Positions 9,097 through 18,879 are shown, counted from the stretch's first letter. The stretch: 64,000 nucleotides of DNA from Aequorivita vitellina (GCF_022008365.1 NZ_JAIRBA010000008.1:45384-109383), one strand, 5' to 3'. Notes: generated from the letters alone by a model not told the origin. Numbers and translations: made by a program.

Positions 9097-10470
9097 TTAG
9101 CGTGCGTCGCCAAAGTTTTGATTTAAAACAACGTCTGTGCCCATGTAATCCTGTACAGTTCGGAAACCAATATAACTTCTGGCTGAATCTGCATATTCAT
9201 AATCGCGGGTGCTTACTTGAAGAAAATAAGCTACGTCTTTCCAAGATCCACCACGTACTACTTTTCGCATATTATCATCGTCATTAACATTCGGATTCAT
9301 AGTTGAGCTAAAGTCATAAGAGGCGGGGTCATATGATGATGCTACCCATTCGGCCACATTTCCAGACATATTGTATAGATTAAAATCATTTGGCTCGTAA
9401 CTTTTAGCTTCTACTGTGTACAATGCCTGATCGGCCGCATAATCGCCACGCAAAGGTTTAAAGTTGGCCATAAAACAACCACGGTCATTCTTGGCATATG
9501 GTCCACCCCAAGGATAGGTAGCAGATTCAAGACCGCCGCGAGCTGCATATTCCCATTCCGCTTCGCCCGGAAGACGGAAAGAGTTTACGAAATTTTTATT
9601 TTTAGATTTTTGGTATGCGTTTTTATACAAAGTTCTCCAAGCGGTAAACGCTTTTGCTTGTTTCCAGCTTACACCAACTACAGGGTAATCGCCATAAGCT
9701 TGGTGCCAAAAGTAATCGTTGTGCATTGGCTCATTGTAAGAATAATTGAAATCCTTAATCCATACAGTAGTATCTGGATATATATTCAACTCTTCTTTTT
9801 TAATGAAATCTTTTCTTCGCTTGCTTTTATCTCTTGCTGCAGCTTGAATATCCATATAAGTGTATTGGAATTTCAGTTTGCTAACATCAATTGTACGCTG
9901 GCCGTTATACGATTCTTCAATTGGAATGTACATTGTATCCATTACTTCAGAATAGTATTCGTCTGGGTATTCAGAAGTATCCCAGATAATATCTATATTA
10001 TCGTTCAACTTTCTTCCGGCGTAGTAATCTTCACCCATACCGAAGTAATTATCGTACATATATTGCTGGTACGGCGTCATTTCTTCATTTTCTTGATCAA
10101 CGAAAGCAAATTCACCAATTCCGCCATCGCCAGGAGTTGCTCCAACCATGTCTGCTTGAATTGCAAGTCGTAATCTTACAGTGGAATCTCGTACCCAATT
10201 AACAAATTGGCGGTATTCTGAATTAGTAATTTCAGTTTCATCCATATAGAATGAGCGAACGGTAACGGTTTTTGTTGGCGCATCATTCACGGCGACGAAA
10301 TCGTCGTCACTCTTACCCATAATGAAGGATCCACCGGGGATAAGCGTCATGCCATAGGGTTTTTGAGGATACCATTTTTTACCTTTTACCCCAACCAATT
10401 CGCCTCGGTCTCCAGAGTTACAACTGAACAAAAAGGCAACGATCGCAGTTAATGCAATAAACTTCTTCAT
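9097..10470 (-). CDS. gldK: Gliding motility / T9SS lipoprotein GldK (PorK)
   Basis: A 457-residue outer-membrane lipoprotein. The start at 10470 gives a clean lipoprotein signal peptide with lipobox LFSC (Cys17). The longer frame to 10527 would bury that signal. The mature part has an FGE-sulfatase (formylglycine-generating enzyme-like) fold, seen in LIPGGSFIMG, DETEITNSEYRQFV, GNVAEW and VVRGGSW. In this family it is structural rather than catalytic. It forms a ring with GldN under the outer membrane. It is the first gene of gldKLMN. Confidence 0.95.
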   Translation of the reverse strand: MKKFIALTAIVAFLFSCNSGDRGELVGVKGKKWYPQKPYGMTLIPGGSFIMGKSDDDFVAVNDAPTKTVTVRSFYMDETEITNSEYRQFVNWVRDSTVRLRLAIQADMVGATPGDGGIGEFAFVDQENEEMTPYQQYMYDNYFGMGEDYYAGRKLNDNIDIIWDTSEYPDEYYSEVMDTMYIPIEESYNGQRTIDVSKLKFQYTYMDIQAAARDKSKRRKDFIKKEELNIYPDTTVWIKDFNYSYNEPMHNDYFWHQAYGDYPVVGVSWKQAKAFTAWRTLYKNAYQKSKNKNFVNSFRLPGEAEWEYAARGGLESATYPWGGPYAKNDRGCFMANFKPLRGDYAADQALYTVEAKSYEPNDFNLYNMSGNVAEWVASSYDPASYDFSSTMNPNVNDDDNMRKVVRGGSWKDVAYFLQVSTRDYEYADSARSYIGFRTVQDYMGTDVVLNQNFGDAR

Positions 10471-10504
10471 AGGTATTTTGGTTAAATTTTGAGATTCAAG
10501 GGCG

Positions 10505-10535
10505 TAAACGTATCTATAAAAATCCAAAAAAACAA
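10505..10535 (-). promoter_or_regulatory. Possible promoter of gldKLMN
   Basis: On the minus strand a TTG (10533-10535) lies exactly 20 bp from TACGTTTA (10505-10512), a one-mismatch form of TAnnTTTG. The start site would be about 28 bp upstream of the gldK ATG. Confidence 0.4.
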
Positions 10536-10584
10536 TTTTTTTTTTGAAAATCCATCAACCCCTAATTTTACTTGTTTACTTAGG

Positions 10585-11748
10585 TTATACTTCATTTTTG
10601 TACCGGGCTTTCAACCACCTTTCAGGAATTTCCTGATTACATGCACCCAAATATTCGCCATAAGTGCAAGGTAATAACGCACGGCTTTTTAATTTATTAT
10701 TAACATTTGAAATAAATGGCAAAACAATCCACCATCTTTCAGTTTTATTGCTTTTTTTAAATTCTAATATTTCATCTTCAACTGGTACTTTATAGGTAGT
10801 GAAGCGGGTTTCATCATCAAAATCTCCATCATCTACTCTAAAGTTATACCCCTCAATAAAATACCAAAATATTTGCGCCACCAGCATTGCGCCGCTCTTA
10901 CTTTCAATAGAATTGCTCAATTCGTAAACACCGAAAGATTTTACTTTATTACTAATTCCGGCATAACGCGAAATAGCACAAATTTCGCGACCATCAAAGC
11001 CATTTGGGCTGTCGTTATTTTTATAACTTAATTCTGAACTTTTTATTGCAGTAACATCTAAGGTTACCATATCTGCATCGCGCATAATGGGCTCTACTGT
11101 CGTTAAATCGGACGTAATTTCGCCTAAGCGAAAGGCATCAAAAAAAAGTTTGTCCATTAATGCAATTTCTTGGGGCGCATTAAAAAACGATTGATACCCA
11201 ACCGCACTATAATTAAAAAGATTGTAGGGTTGATCTACCACCATTTTTCCTACATACGATTTATTTGAGATTGGCAATTCAGCATTTCCTAGGTCAAAAC
11301 GGTTGTCTATGTTTACCACGTTCACCATCGCTCCCAAGCCGTCGTACCCGCGGTATTGTGCGTAGGCAAGGTCCTGTCCACCACCAAGTACCAATGGCAC
11401 GATATTCTTTTTTAAAAGTGCAGCTATTACTTCTTTTGTAGCAAAACGTGTGTCTTCTATTGTTGCGCCTTTTTCAATATCGCCGAGGTCTATTATTTTA
11501 TAATTCCAATTACCGGGGTAAAGAGAATACAATGCTTTTCGGTATGGGTCAAAAGATATCTCTTCTCCCATATAATCTACATCGCCGCGGTTTTCTTTTA
11601 TTCCAAGAACTGCAAACTTTACATTGTTTAAGTCTGGCAATTCTTCTTTCTTAGCGTGAACTTCAATTTGTTTGCCCAAGGTTCCAAGCGGTAAAATTTC
11701 CCGATGAGCCAAGACTTTATTTGTAACTGGAGATAAAAAGGCTATCAT
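10585..11748 (-). CDS. Degenerate ureohydrolase (arginase/formiminoglutamase-like), probably without a metal centre
   Basis: A 387-residue protein whose central region follows the arginase fold but lacks several Mn ligands. The GGxHD motif reads GGGQD (Q125 for His). DAHxD reads DNRFD (D148 and D152 kept, R150 for His). The DxDxxD motif reads DVTAIK (D231 kept, T233 for Asp). The agmatinase SpeB at 31093-32046 in this window keeps all of these. Annotation as formimidoylglutamase would therefore overstate it. Its ATG overlaps the topA stop (TAATG), which implies coupled translation, and gldK follows 114 bp downstream. The role is unknown; a structural or binding function is my inference. Confidence 0.75.
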   Translation of the reverse strand: MIAFLSPVTNKVLAHREILPLGTLGKQIEVHAKKEELPDLNNVKFAVLGIKENRGDVDYMGEEISFDPYRKALYSLYPGNWNYKIIDLGDIEKGATIEDTRFATKEVIAALLKKNIVPLVLGGGQDLAYAQYRGYDGLGAMVNVVNIDNRFDLGNAELPISNKSYVGKMVVDQPYNLFNYSAVGYQSFFNAPQEIALMDKLFFDAFRLGEITSDLTTVEPIMRDADMVTLDVTAIKSSELSYKNNDSPNGFDGREICAISRYAGISNKVKSFGVYELSNSIESKSGAMLVAQIFWYFIEGYNFRVDDGDFDDETRFTTYKVPVEDEILEFKKSNKTERWWIVLPFISNVNNKLKSRALLPCTYGEYLGACNQEIPERWLKARYKNEV

Positions 11749-14282
11749 TATTTTTTCTTGGCGGTGGCTTTTTTCTTAGTTGTCGATTTCTTTTTGGCTG
11801 CAGTTTTCTTTTTTGCCGCAGTTTTCTTTTTAGGGCGTTTTTTCTCTAATAACGCTTGAGCTTCTTCCAAAGTAATTTTATCAGCTTCAGTGCCTTTTGG
11901 CAATTCCACCTTAGTTTTTCCTTTTATAATATTAAATCGTCCCCAACGTGCCTTTTCAATCCGTATCTTTTCTTCGGGCCATTCATTGATTAATTTATCA
12001 ATTTCTTTCTGCTTTTTGTCTTCAATAAGTTGTTCAATATCTTGATTTGAGAGATTGTCAAAATCATATTTTTTGTTCACATTAATGAACATGTTATTCC
12101 ATTTAATATAGGGTCCAAAACGCCCTACTCCCTTTTGCACTGGTAAATCCTCATACATGTATATAGGAGCATCGGCTTTTTTCTTTTCTTCAATTAATTC
12201 TTTTGCGAAAGTCATATCCACATCTAAAGGATCCATCCCTTTGGGAAGCGATATAAAGGTTTTACCAAAGCGCACATAGGGCCCAAAACGACCGTTGTTT
12301 ACCTCAACTTCTTCATTGTCATAAATACCCAAAGTCTTCGGAAGTTTAAAAAGATCCATTACTTCTTCAAAAGTAACTAGATGCAATTGTTGATCTGGAC
12401 GTAGGCTGGCAAATTTTTTCTCCTCATCGTCGGGTGCGCCAATTTGTGCCATAGGTCCATATTTACCCAAACGCACTAGCACAGTTTTTCCAGTTTCAGG
12501 ATCTTCGCCAAGAATGCGCTCACCACTTTCGCGATCTGCATTTTCTTCTACATGCGCTACTTGTGGATGAAATTTTCCGTAGAAATCTTTCATCATTTTT
12601 GTCCATTCTTCCTTTCCTTCGGCAATATCGTCAAAATCCTGTTCTACTTTTGCCGTGAAGTTGTAATCGAGAATATTTTCAAAATGCGCTACTAAAAAGT
12701 CGTTTACGATCATCCCAATATCTGTTGGAACCAACTTCCCTTTATCCGAACCAACTGTTTCGGTTAAGGTTTTGTCTTTTATATTTTCTTTTTGCAGTGT
12801 AAGTTGCATGTAGTTGCGCTCCACACCTTCAACTGTGCCTTTTTCAACATAATTTCTACTTATAATTGTTGAAATAGTGGGCGCATAGGTCGATGGTCGC
12901 CCAATACCAAGTTCCTCCAATTGCTTTACCAACGAAGCCTCCGTATATCGATATGGGGGCCGCGTAAATCTTTCGGTTGCTGTAATATAATTGTTTTGCA
13001 GTGAATCGCCATTTTTCATATTTGGCAACATGCCCTCCTGCTCTTCTTCTTCAAAATCGGTTCCTTCCAAATATACTTTTAAGAAACCGTCAAACTTTAT
13101 CATTTCGCCATTTGCAGTAAAATTTTCAGAAACTTTTTCCTTTGAAAGCACGTCTATTTTCACATTGGTACGTTCCAGTTGTGCATCGCTCATTTGCGAA
13201 GCCAACGTTCTTTTCCAAATTAAATCGTACAATCGCGCTTGATCGTGATCGCCAGTAATGGTGTGCTGGGTCATGTCTGTTGGGCGAATGGCCTCGTGAG
13301 CTTCCTGTGCGCCTTTACTTTTCCCTTTGTAATCGCGGGGTTTGCTGTACGCTTTTCCGTAGGAATGGATTATCTCTTTTTGCGCAGCATTTTTGGCATC
13401 TTTACTTAGGTTTACACTATCGGTACGCATATAGGTTATAAGCCCAGCTTCATACAGTCGTTGTGCAATTGTCATTGTTTTTCCTACAGAAAAATACAGT
13501 TTTCGCGCTGCTTCCTGTTGCAATGTTGAAGTAGTAAACGGGGCTGCCGGCGATTTGCTTGCAGGCTTTTTCGTTAAGTCTGAAATTTTATAATCGGCCC
13601 CTAAATTCTTCCGAAGAAACTCGCGTGCTTCTTTTTCGGTTTCAAAATTTTTGGGAAGCTTTGCTTTAAACTTGCTTCCGTCCAAGGTTGTAAACTCGGC
13701 ATCAATTCTATATGAACCTACGGGATTAAATACTTCAATTTCTCGCTCGCGTTCTACAATTAATCGTACGGCAACAGATTGCACGCGCCCAGCAGATAGT
13801 CCGCCTTTTACTTTTTTCCAAAGTACTGGTGAAAGTTCATAACCAACTAACCTGTCTAAAACGCGACGTGCTTGTTGCGCATTAACCAAATTATAATCTA
13901 TTTGTCGCGGATTTTCAATTGCTTTTAAGATTGCAGACTTTGTAATTTCGTGAAAAACAATCCGCTTGGTCTTGTTTTTATCTAACTTTAATTCTTCGGC
14001 CAAATGCCACGCAATAGCCTCACCTTCTCTATCCTCATCACTCGCTAACCAAACCGTTTCGGCTTTTTTGGAAAGTGCTTTTAACTCTGCCACCAGCTTT
14101 TTTTTGTCGCTGCTAACTATATATTTAGGTGTAAAATCGCCCGAAACATCCACACCCAATTCCTTAGACGGAAGATCTGCAATGTGCCCAAAACTCGAGG
14201 AAACTTTGAAGTCTTTACCAAGAAACTTTTCAATGGTTTTTGCTTTTGCTGGGGACTCAACTATCACTAAATTCTTTGCCAT
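11748..14282 (-). CDS. topA: DNA topoisomerase I
   Basis: An 844-residue type IA topoisomerase that relaxes negative supercoils. The N-terminal TOPRIM domain starts MAKNLVIVESPAKAKTIEKF and contains DEDREGE (the acidic metal-binding site). The catalytic Tyr lies in GLITYMRTDS near residue 290. The C-terminal part has topoisomerase C-repeat segments (GRFGPYVRFG and GRFGPYIKW) rather than Cys4 zinc fingers. It ends in a Lys/Ala-rich tail of about 35 residues that should bind DNA non-specifically. The gene overlaps the next by one base. Confidence 0.97.
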   Translation of the reverse strand: MAKNLVIVESPAKAKTIEKFLGKDFKVSSSFGHIADLPSKELGVDVSGDFTPKYIVSSDKKKLVAELKALSKKAETVWLASDEDREGEAIAWHLAEELKLDKNKTKRIVFHEITKSAILKAIENPRQIDYNLVNAQQARRVLDRLVGYELSPVLWKKVKGGLSAGRVQSVAVRLIVEREREIEVFNPVGSYRIDAEFTTLDGSKFKAKLPKNFETEKEAREFLRKNLGADYKISDLTKKPASKSPAAPFTTSTLQQEAARKLYFSVGKTMTIAQRLYEAGLITYMRTDSVNLSKDAKNAAQKEIIHSYGKAYSKPRDYKGKSKGAQEAHEAIRPTDMTQHTITGDHDQARLYDLIWKRTLASQMSDAQLERTNVKIDVLSKEKVSENFTANGEMIKFDGFLKVYLEGTDFEEEEQEGMLPNMKNGDSLQNNYITATERFTRPPYRYTEASLVKQLEELGIGRPSTYAPTISTIISRNYVEKGTVEGVERNYMQLTLQKENIKDKTLTETVGSDKGKLVPTDIGMIVNDFLVAHFENILDYNFTAKVEQDFDDIAEGKEEWTKMMKDFYGKFHPQVAHVEENADRESGERILGEDPETGKTVLVRLGKYGPMAQIGAPDDEEKKFASLRPDQQLHLVTFEEVMDLFKLPKTLGIYDNEEVEVNNGRFGPYVRFGKTFISLPKGMDPLDVDMTFAKELIEEKKKADAPIYMYEDLPVQKGVGRFGPYIKWNNMFINVNKKYDFDNLSNQDIEQLIEDKKQKEIDKLINEWPEEKIRIEKARWGRFNIIKGKTKVELPKGTEADKITLEEAQALLEKKRPKKKTAAKKKTAAKKKSTTKKKATAKKK

Positions 14283-14302
14283 ATCCTATATTATTGTGAG
14301 TG

Positions 14303-14310
14303 CAAAAGTA
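14303..14310 (-). promoter_or_regulatory. -7 box of topA
   Basis: TACTTTTG on the minus strand, a perfect TAnnTTTG, 20 bp upstream of the topA ATG. I see no TTG at the expected -33 distance. Confidence 0.5.
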
Positions 14311-14543
14311 TATGAATTTTTTAATTCGAATGATTAAGCTTGTAAAATTCGCGAAATAGGGTGGGTAATTTCGCTGCAAATCGGAGGATAATTCAACACA
14401 AAGACGGTTGTAATTTTTAAAACATTGCTAGCTTAAAATTGCTTCATTGTTACGATTCAAACAAAATTTTACACAAAAAAGAATTTTGGATTCGCGGTAA
14501 ATTTCAAGGTTTAAATTAATTTCTTTAAAAACCAATCTGCCAC

Positions 14544-14575
14544 TTTGTCACCGTTAGCAATTAATTGTATCTTTG
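14544..14575 (+). promoter_or_regulatory. Promoter of the miaB operon
   Basis: TTTG (14544-14547), then 20 bp, then TATCTTTG (14568-14575): a full match to the Bacteroidota primary sigma consensus. The predicted start near 14582 leaves a leader of about 43 nt. Confidence 0.7.
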
Positions 14576-14624
14576 CCGATTCAACGATTTAGATTTTTAA
14601 ATGCAATGACGCTCGATTTTTTTT

Positions 14625-16064
14625 ATGGAAAAGGTAATTGATGAAAAAGTACAGGGAAACACACTAACATTAGAGGCTCGCACAGCCAATTCCCGTAAAT
14701 TATATATTGAAAGCTACGGCTGCGCTATGAATTTTAGCGACAGCGAGATAGTAGCTTCTATACTTGCAGACCAAGGTTATAACACCACCAACGCACTTGA
14801 AGATGCAGATTTGGTTTTGGTAAACACGTGCTCAATTCGTGATAAAGCAGAGCAAACCGTGCGCAAACGTTTGGAAAAATACAACGCGGTAAAAAGAACC
14901 AAAAATCCGAAAATGAAAGTTGGCGTTTTAGGCTGTATGGCCGAACGTTTAAAGGAAAAATTTCTTGAAGAAGAAAAAATAGTCGATTTGGTAGTTGGGC
15001 CAGATGCGTACAAAGACATCCCAAATTTGTTGAAAGAAGTTGAAGAAGGTCGCGATGCAGTGAACGTTATTCTTTCAAAAGAAGAAACCTACGGCGATAT
15101 TTCGCCAGTAAGATTGGGCGGCAATGGAATTACGGCTTTTGTAAGTATTACGCGTGGATGCGATAATATGTGCACGTTTTGCGTAGTGCCCTTTACTCGT
15201 GGCCGCGAACGCAGCCGCGACCCGCAAAGTATTTTACAGGAAATAGATGATTTAGCCGAAAAAAATTACAAGGAGATTACCTTGCTCGGTCAAAATGTGG
15301 ACAGTTATTTATGGTACGGCGGCGGCTTGAAAAAAGATTTTAAAAATGCTTCCGACATGCAAAAAGCAACGGCCACAGATTTCGCACAACTGTTAGATAT
15401 GGCTGCAAAGGCGCATCCCGAAATGCGAATTCGTTTTTCTACCAGCAACCCGCAGGATATGCACGAAGAAGTATTGCACGTTGTTGCAAAACACAAAAAT
15501 ATTTGCAACCATATTCACCTGCCTGTACAAAGTGGGAGCACGCGAATTTTAAAAGAAATGAACCGCCAGCACACACGCGAAGAATATATGAAATTGATAG
15601 ACCGCATTCGCGAAATTATTCCTGGCTGTGCAATTTCGCAAGATATGATTGTTGGATTTCCTACGGAAACAGAGGAAGACCATCAAGCAACTTTGGGCTT
15701 AATGGAATATGTAAAATACGACTTTGGTTATATGTACAAATATTCCGAAAGACCCGGAACCAATGCTGCTCGAAAATTGGAAGACGACGTGCCCGAAGAA
15801 ACAAAAAGTAGAAGATTGACCGAAATTGTAGATCTTCAACAAAAACACAGCGCTATTCGTACCGCTTCATTTTTAGGAAAAACCGTATCGGTTTTAATTG
15901 AAAAGGAATCGAAGAAAAATAAGGATGAATGGAGCGGAAGAACGGAGCATAATAATGTTGCTGTTTTTCCGAAGAAAAATTATAAAGCGGGCGATTTTGT
16001 AAATGTAAAAATAACCGATTGTACTACTGCAACGCTAATTGGCGAAGCGGTTGAGCTCTCATAA
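14625..16064 (+). CDS. miaB: tRNA-2-methylthio-N6-dimethylallyladenosine synthase
   Basis: A 479-residue radical-SAM methylthiotransferase that adds the methylthio group to i6A37 of tRNAs. The N-terminal UPF0004 domain (YIESYGCAMNFSDSE) carries three Cys for one iron-sulfur cluster. The radical-SAM motif CDNMCTFC binds the second cluster. The protein ends in a TRAM domain (about residues 405-475) for RNA binding. It is the first gene of a plus-strand run reaching secG or groEL. Confidence 0.97.
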   Translation: MEKVIDEKVQGNTLTLEARTANSRKLYIESYGCAMNFSDSEIVASILADQGYNTTNALEDADLVLVNTCSIRDKAEQTVRKRLEKYNAVKRTKNPKMKVGVLGCMAERLKEKFLEEEKIVDLVVGPDAYKDIPNLLKEVEEGRDAVNVILSKEETYGDISPVRLGGNGITAFVSITRGCDNMCTFCVVPFTRGRERSRDPQSILQEIDDLAEKNYKEITLLGQNVDSYLWYGGGLKKDFKNASDMQKATATDFAQLLDMAAKAHPEMRIRFSTSNPQDMHEEVLHVVAKHKNICNHIHLPVQSGSTRILKEMNRQHTREEYMKLIDRIREIIPGCAISQDMIVGFPTETEEDHQATLGLMEYVKYDFGYMYKYSERPGTNAARKLEDDVPEETKSRRLTEIVDLQQKHSAIRTASFLGKTVSVLIEKESKKNKDEWSGRTEHNNVAVFPKKNYKAGDFVNVKITDCTTATLIGEAVELS

Positions 16065-16076
16065 ATCCAATATATT

Positions 16077-16925
16077 ATGAAACGTATTTTACTTCTTTTT
16101 GCAGCAAGTTTATTGACATTTGCCTGTTCTAGCAATGACGACGTTCCCGCTGAGCCACAGGAATTAAAAATCAAAAAGTTTAGTCAAGATTTTTATTTTA
16201 ATCAAAGTACCGACAATTATACTTTAGAAAGGTTATTTGATGAATCTGGACAAACTGTTAGCGAAAGTACGATTCATCCACAAATGACCTTCAATTGGTT
16301 ATACAGCTACAACAGTTCAGGACTAATTAGTGAAAAAAGTCTATTTTATGACGTTAACGCACACCAAAGACAAGATATTTTCGCATACGATGTTAATAAC
16401 GAGATTGACGGCATAACTTTCGAGAATGGTCTCGGTGATGTTTTAAGTATTCGAGATTATACTATAGAGAACGATAAAATTACATATGAGCAAGCTTCAA
16501 TTTATGGAGAAATATATTACAATGCTGAAGGCAAAATAGTAAAAAACTTCGTTAACACTGATACGGGTACATCTACACAAATTATTGAATATACTGGCGA
16601 TAATATAAGCCAGATTAATGAAACCCAAAGTAATGGATTTGAAGGGACTTACACATTTGAATACGATGATGGAGTTAACCCGCTATACGACTGTGTTGAA
16701 AACAATTACACAAACGCAACTATCGGCGATCATATTAGCTTGTTTAAAAGACATAATTATTTTTCAAAAAACAATTATACGCAAATCACTTTTATCAGTT
16801 CAATACCAGACTCTAATTATGTAAAAACAAAAACCACTATTTATAATGCAGATGGTTATCCTACAAATGCAGTGGTTGAAAAGAACGGTGTACTAATTGA
16901 AGAATTGACTTACGATTATTATTAA
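16077..16925 (+). CDS. Hypothetical surface lipoprotein
   Basis: A 282-residue protein with a lipoprotein signal peptide (MKRILLLFAASLLTFAC, Cys17) followed by SSNDD. An acidic patch just after the lipidated Cys resembles the lipoprotein export signal described in Flavobacteriia for surface display. The mature part contains repeated YNSSGLISEK, YNAEGKIVK and YNADGYPTN units, a pattern seen in YD/RHS-like bacterial repeats. It starts 12 bp after miaB. No enzyme motif is seen, and it is not needed for any neighbouring function, so it may be an accessory insertion in the operon. Confidence 0.6.
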   Translation: MKRILLLFAASLLTFACSSNDDVPAEPQELKIKKFSQDFYFNQSTDNYTLERLFDESGQTVSESTIHPQMTFNWLYSYNSSGLISEKSLFYDVNAHQRQDIFAYDVNNEIDGITFENGLGDVLSIRDYTIENDKITYEQASIYGEIYYNAEGKIVKNFVNTDTGTSTQIIEYTGDNISQINETQSNGFEGTYTFEYDDGVNPLYDCVENNYTNATIGDHISLFKRHNYFSKNNYTQITFISSIPDSNYVKTKTTIYNADGYPTNAVVEKNGVLIEELTYDYY

Positions 16926-16941
16926 TACTGAAAACACGAGA

Positions 16942-16959
16942 TTCCCGCCTCCGCGGGAA
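16942..16959. repeat. REP-like palindrome upstream of the sigma-54 activator gene
   Basis: Seven-base arms TTCCCGC and GCGGGAA surround a 4-base loop, in the context ATTCCCGCCTCC. The second arm ends 6 bp before the ATG of the next gene, so in RNA the hairpin would occupy the ribosome-binding region. The same layout (ATTCC-YGYC-loop-GRCRGG) recurs at 20666-20685. Confidence 0.6.
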
Positions 16960-16965
16960 GTTACT

Positions 16966-18246
16966 ATGGAAAGCATACAAGCAACAAAACAACGTTTCGG
17001 AATAATTGGGAACGACCCAAAACTAAACCGTGCCGTAGAAAAAGCAATTCAGGTTGCCCCGACTGATATTTCGGTATTGGTAACGGGTGAAAGCGGCGTG
17101 GGTAAAGAAAGTATTCCAAAAATAATTCACTCTCTTTCTCATAGAAAACACGGAAAATACATAGCCGTAAACTGCGGCGCCATTCCCGAAGGCACAATAG
17201 ACAGCGAACTTTTTGGCCACGAAAAAGGTTCGTTTACGGGAGCAACGGCAACCCGTAGCGGTTATTTTGAAGTAGCCGATGGCGGCACAATTTTCCTCGA
17301 TGAAGTGGGCGAATTACCACTGCCAACACAAGTTCGGCTTCTCCGGGTTTTAGAAAATGGTGAATTTTTAAAAGTAGGCTCTTCAAAAAGTCAAAAAACA
17401 GACGTGCGCATTGTAGCCGCCACAAACGTAAAAATGGCAGAAGCTATTGAAAAGGGGAAATTCCGCGAAGACCTGTATTATCGGTTAAGTACGGTAGAGA
17501 TTAATCTACCACCACTTCGCGAAAGACAGGAAGATATTCATTTGCTTTTCAGAAAATTTGCGGCAGATTTTGCACAGAAATACAAAATGCCCACCATTCG
17601 TTTAGACGAGCGCGCCACTTCTTTACTACTGCAATATCGATGGAGCGGTAACGTACGCCAGTTGCGCAATGTGGCGGAGCAAATCTCGGTCTTAGAGCAA
17701 AATCGCGAAATTAATTACGACACCTTAAAGCATTATTTACCAAACATGGGCAGCAACCTGCCGGCAATTGTAAATGCAAAAAAAACCGAAAGCGATTTTA
17801 GCAGCGAGCGCGAAATTCTATACAAAGTACTTTTTGATATGAAACGCGATGTAAACGACCTAAAAAAGCTTACTTTAGAATTGATGAAAACTGGTAATAC
17901 AGCCAAGGTTAAAGAAGAACAATCGTCGCTTATCAATAAAATTTATGCCGAAGATAATAACGCCGAAGAGGAACTGGCTTCAATAATAGAAGAGGAAGAA
18001 AACAACGGCTCGCAAAGCGATGTTGAAGTTTTTAGCATTCCCGAACACGCCGCCGAACAACGGAAAGACAAATACGAATACGCCGAAGACATTGAAGAAG
18101 AAGAAAACCTGTCGCTTCAGCAAAAGGAATTGGAACTCATTAAAAAGTCTCTCGAAAAATACAATGGAAAACGCAAAGATGCCGCAGACGAATTAGGCAT
18201 TTCGGAACGTACTTTATACAGAAAAATTAAACAATACGATCTGTAA
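16966..18246 (+). CDS. Sigma-54 interaction domain transcriptional activator without receiver domain
   Basis: A 426-residue bacterial enhancer-binding protein. An AAA+ domain (about residues 12-245) has Walker A GESGVGKE, the sigma-54 contact loop as GSFTGA (Ser for the usual Ala), Walker [12 protein letters not shown] and R-finger region YRL. A long acidic linker (about 290-375, many Glu) leads to a Fis-type helix-turn-helix ([20 protein letters not shown]). There is no N-terminal response-regulator or GAF domain, so activity must be set by level or by a partner. It lies between the lipoprotein gene and lptE. Confidence 0.92.
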   Translation: MESIQATKQRFGIIGNDPKLNRAVEKAIQVAPTDISVLVTGESGVGKESIPKIIHSLSHRKHGKYIAVNCGAIPEGTIDSELFGHEKGSFTGATATRSGYFEVADGGTIFLDEVGELPLPTQVRLLRVLENGEFLKVGSSKSQKTDVRIVAATNVKMAEAIEKGKFREDLYYRLSTVEINLPPLRERQEDIHLLFRKFAADFAQKYKMPTIRLDERATSLLLQYRWSGNVRQLRNVAEQISVLEQNREINYDTLKHYLPNMGSNLPAIVNAKKTESDFSSEREILYKVLFDMKRDVNDLKKLTLELMKTGNTAKVKEEQSSLINKIYAEDNNAEEELASIIEEEENNGSQSDVEVFSIPEHAAEQRKDKYEYAEDIEEEENLSLQQKELELIKKSLEKYNGKRKDAADELGISERTLYRKIKQYDL

Positions 18247-18305
18247 GCACAAGATTTATCACGCGCAAAGTGCTCCGTAACAAAATTAAAATCAAAGTAA
18301 AGTAA

Positions 18306-18818
18306 ATGTCAAAAACAGTTTCAATTTTATGCTTACTAACCATAGCATTTTCTTTGCAGGGCTGCGGACCGTACTCGTTTACTGGTGCCGATATTAATTA
18401 CAGTACAACAAAAACGGTTCAGGTAAATTATTTTCAGAATAACGCACCAATTGTTGAACCCGGAATTGCACGCGATTTTACACAAAAGCTGCAAGACTTA
18501 CTTTTAAACCAAACGAGTTTAGACCTTGTAAATAGCAATGGCGATTTGGTGTACGAAGGTGAAATTACACAGTTTTACATTGCGCCAATCACCGCAACCT
18601 CTACCAGCACCGCCGCGCAAAACAGGCTCACTATTGCAGTAAGCGTAAGGTTTTACAACACCAAAGACCCTTTAAAAGATTTTGAACAACCTTTCAGTTT
18701 TTATTACGATTATGATGGCCAAACACAACTAACAGGCTCAAAACTAGATGCCGCAGTCGATATTATTTTTGAACGCTTAACACAGGATATTTTTAATAAA
18801 TCGCTTGCTAACTGGTAA
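18306..18818 (+). CDS. lptE: LPS assembly lipoprotein LptE family
   Basis: A 170-residue lipoprotein (lipobox LQGC, Cys20) followed by GPYSFTGA, typical of the Bacteroidota LptE family. LptE plugs LptD in the outer membrane and helps deliver lipopolysaccharide to the surface. It sits between the sigma-54 activator and a TPR-like gene, then secG, an arrangement I recognise from other Flavobacteriaceae. lptD is not in the window. Confidence 0.88.
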   Translation: MSKTVSILCLLTIAFSLQGCGPYSFTGADINYSTTKTVQVNYFQNNAPIVEPGIARDFTQKLQDLLLNQTSLDLVNSNGDLVYEGEITQFYIAPITATSTSTAAQNRLTIAVSVRFYNTKDPLKDFEQPFSFYYDYDGQTQLTGSKLDAAVDIIFERLTQDIFNKSLANW

Positions 18819-18879
18819 AAAACTTAAATACCAAAAAAGAAAAAACTCCTTGAAAAAAGTGGTTAAAATTTTTTGAAAA

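Larger units (their letters stand above)
14283..14624. other. Divergent intergenic region topA / miaB
   Basis: These 342 bp hold the topA -7 box at the left end and the miaB promoter at the right end. The middle (about 14340-14540) shows no open reading frame with coding character and no clear RNA structure. Confidence 0.6.

Noticed and set aside
9610..10173. A 187-codon plus-strand open frame opposite gldK
   Set aside because: It is the mirror of a well-conserved gene, is rich in Ile, Phe and Val runs typical of antisense frames, and has no recognisable domain or promoter.
10585..11748. Annotation as active formimidoylglutamase
   Set aside because: Key metal ligands are replaced, so hydrolase activity is not supported by the sequence.
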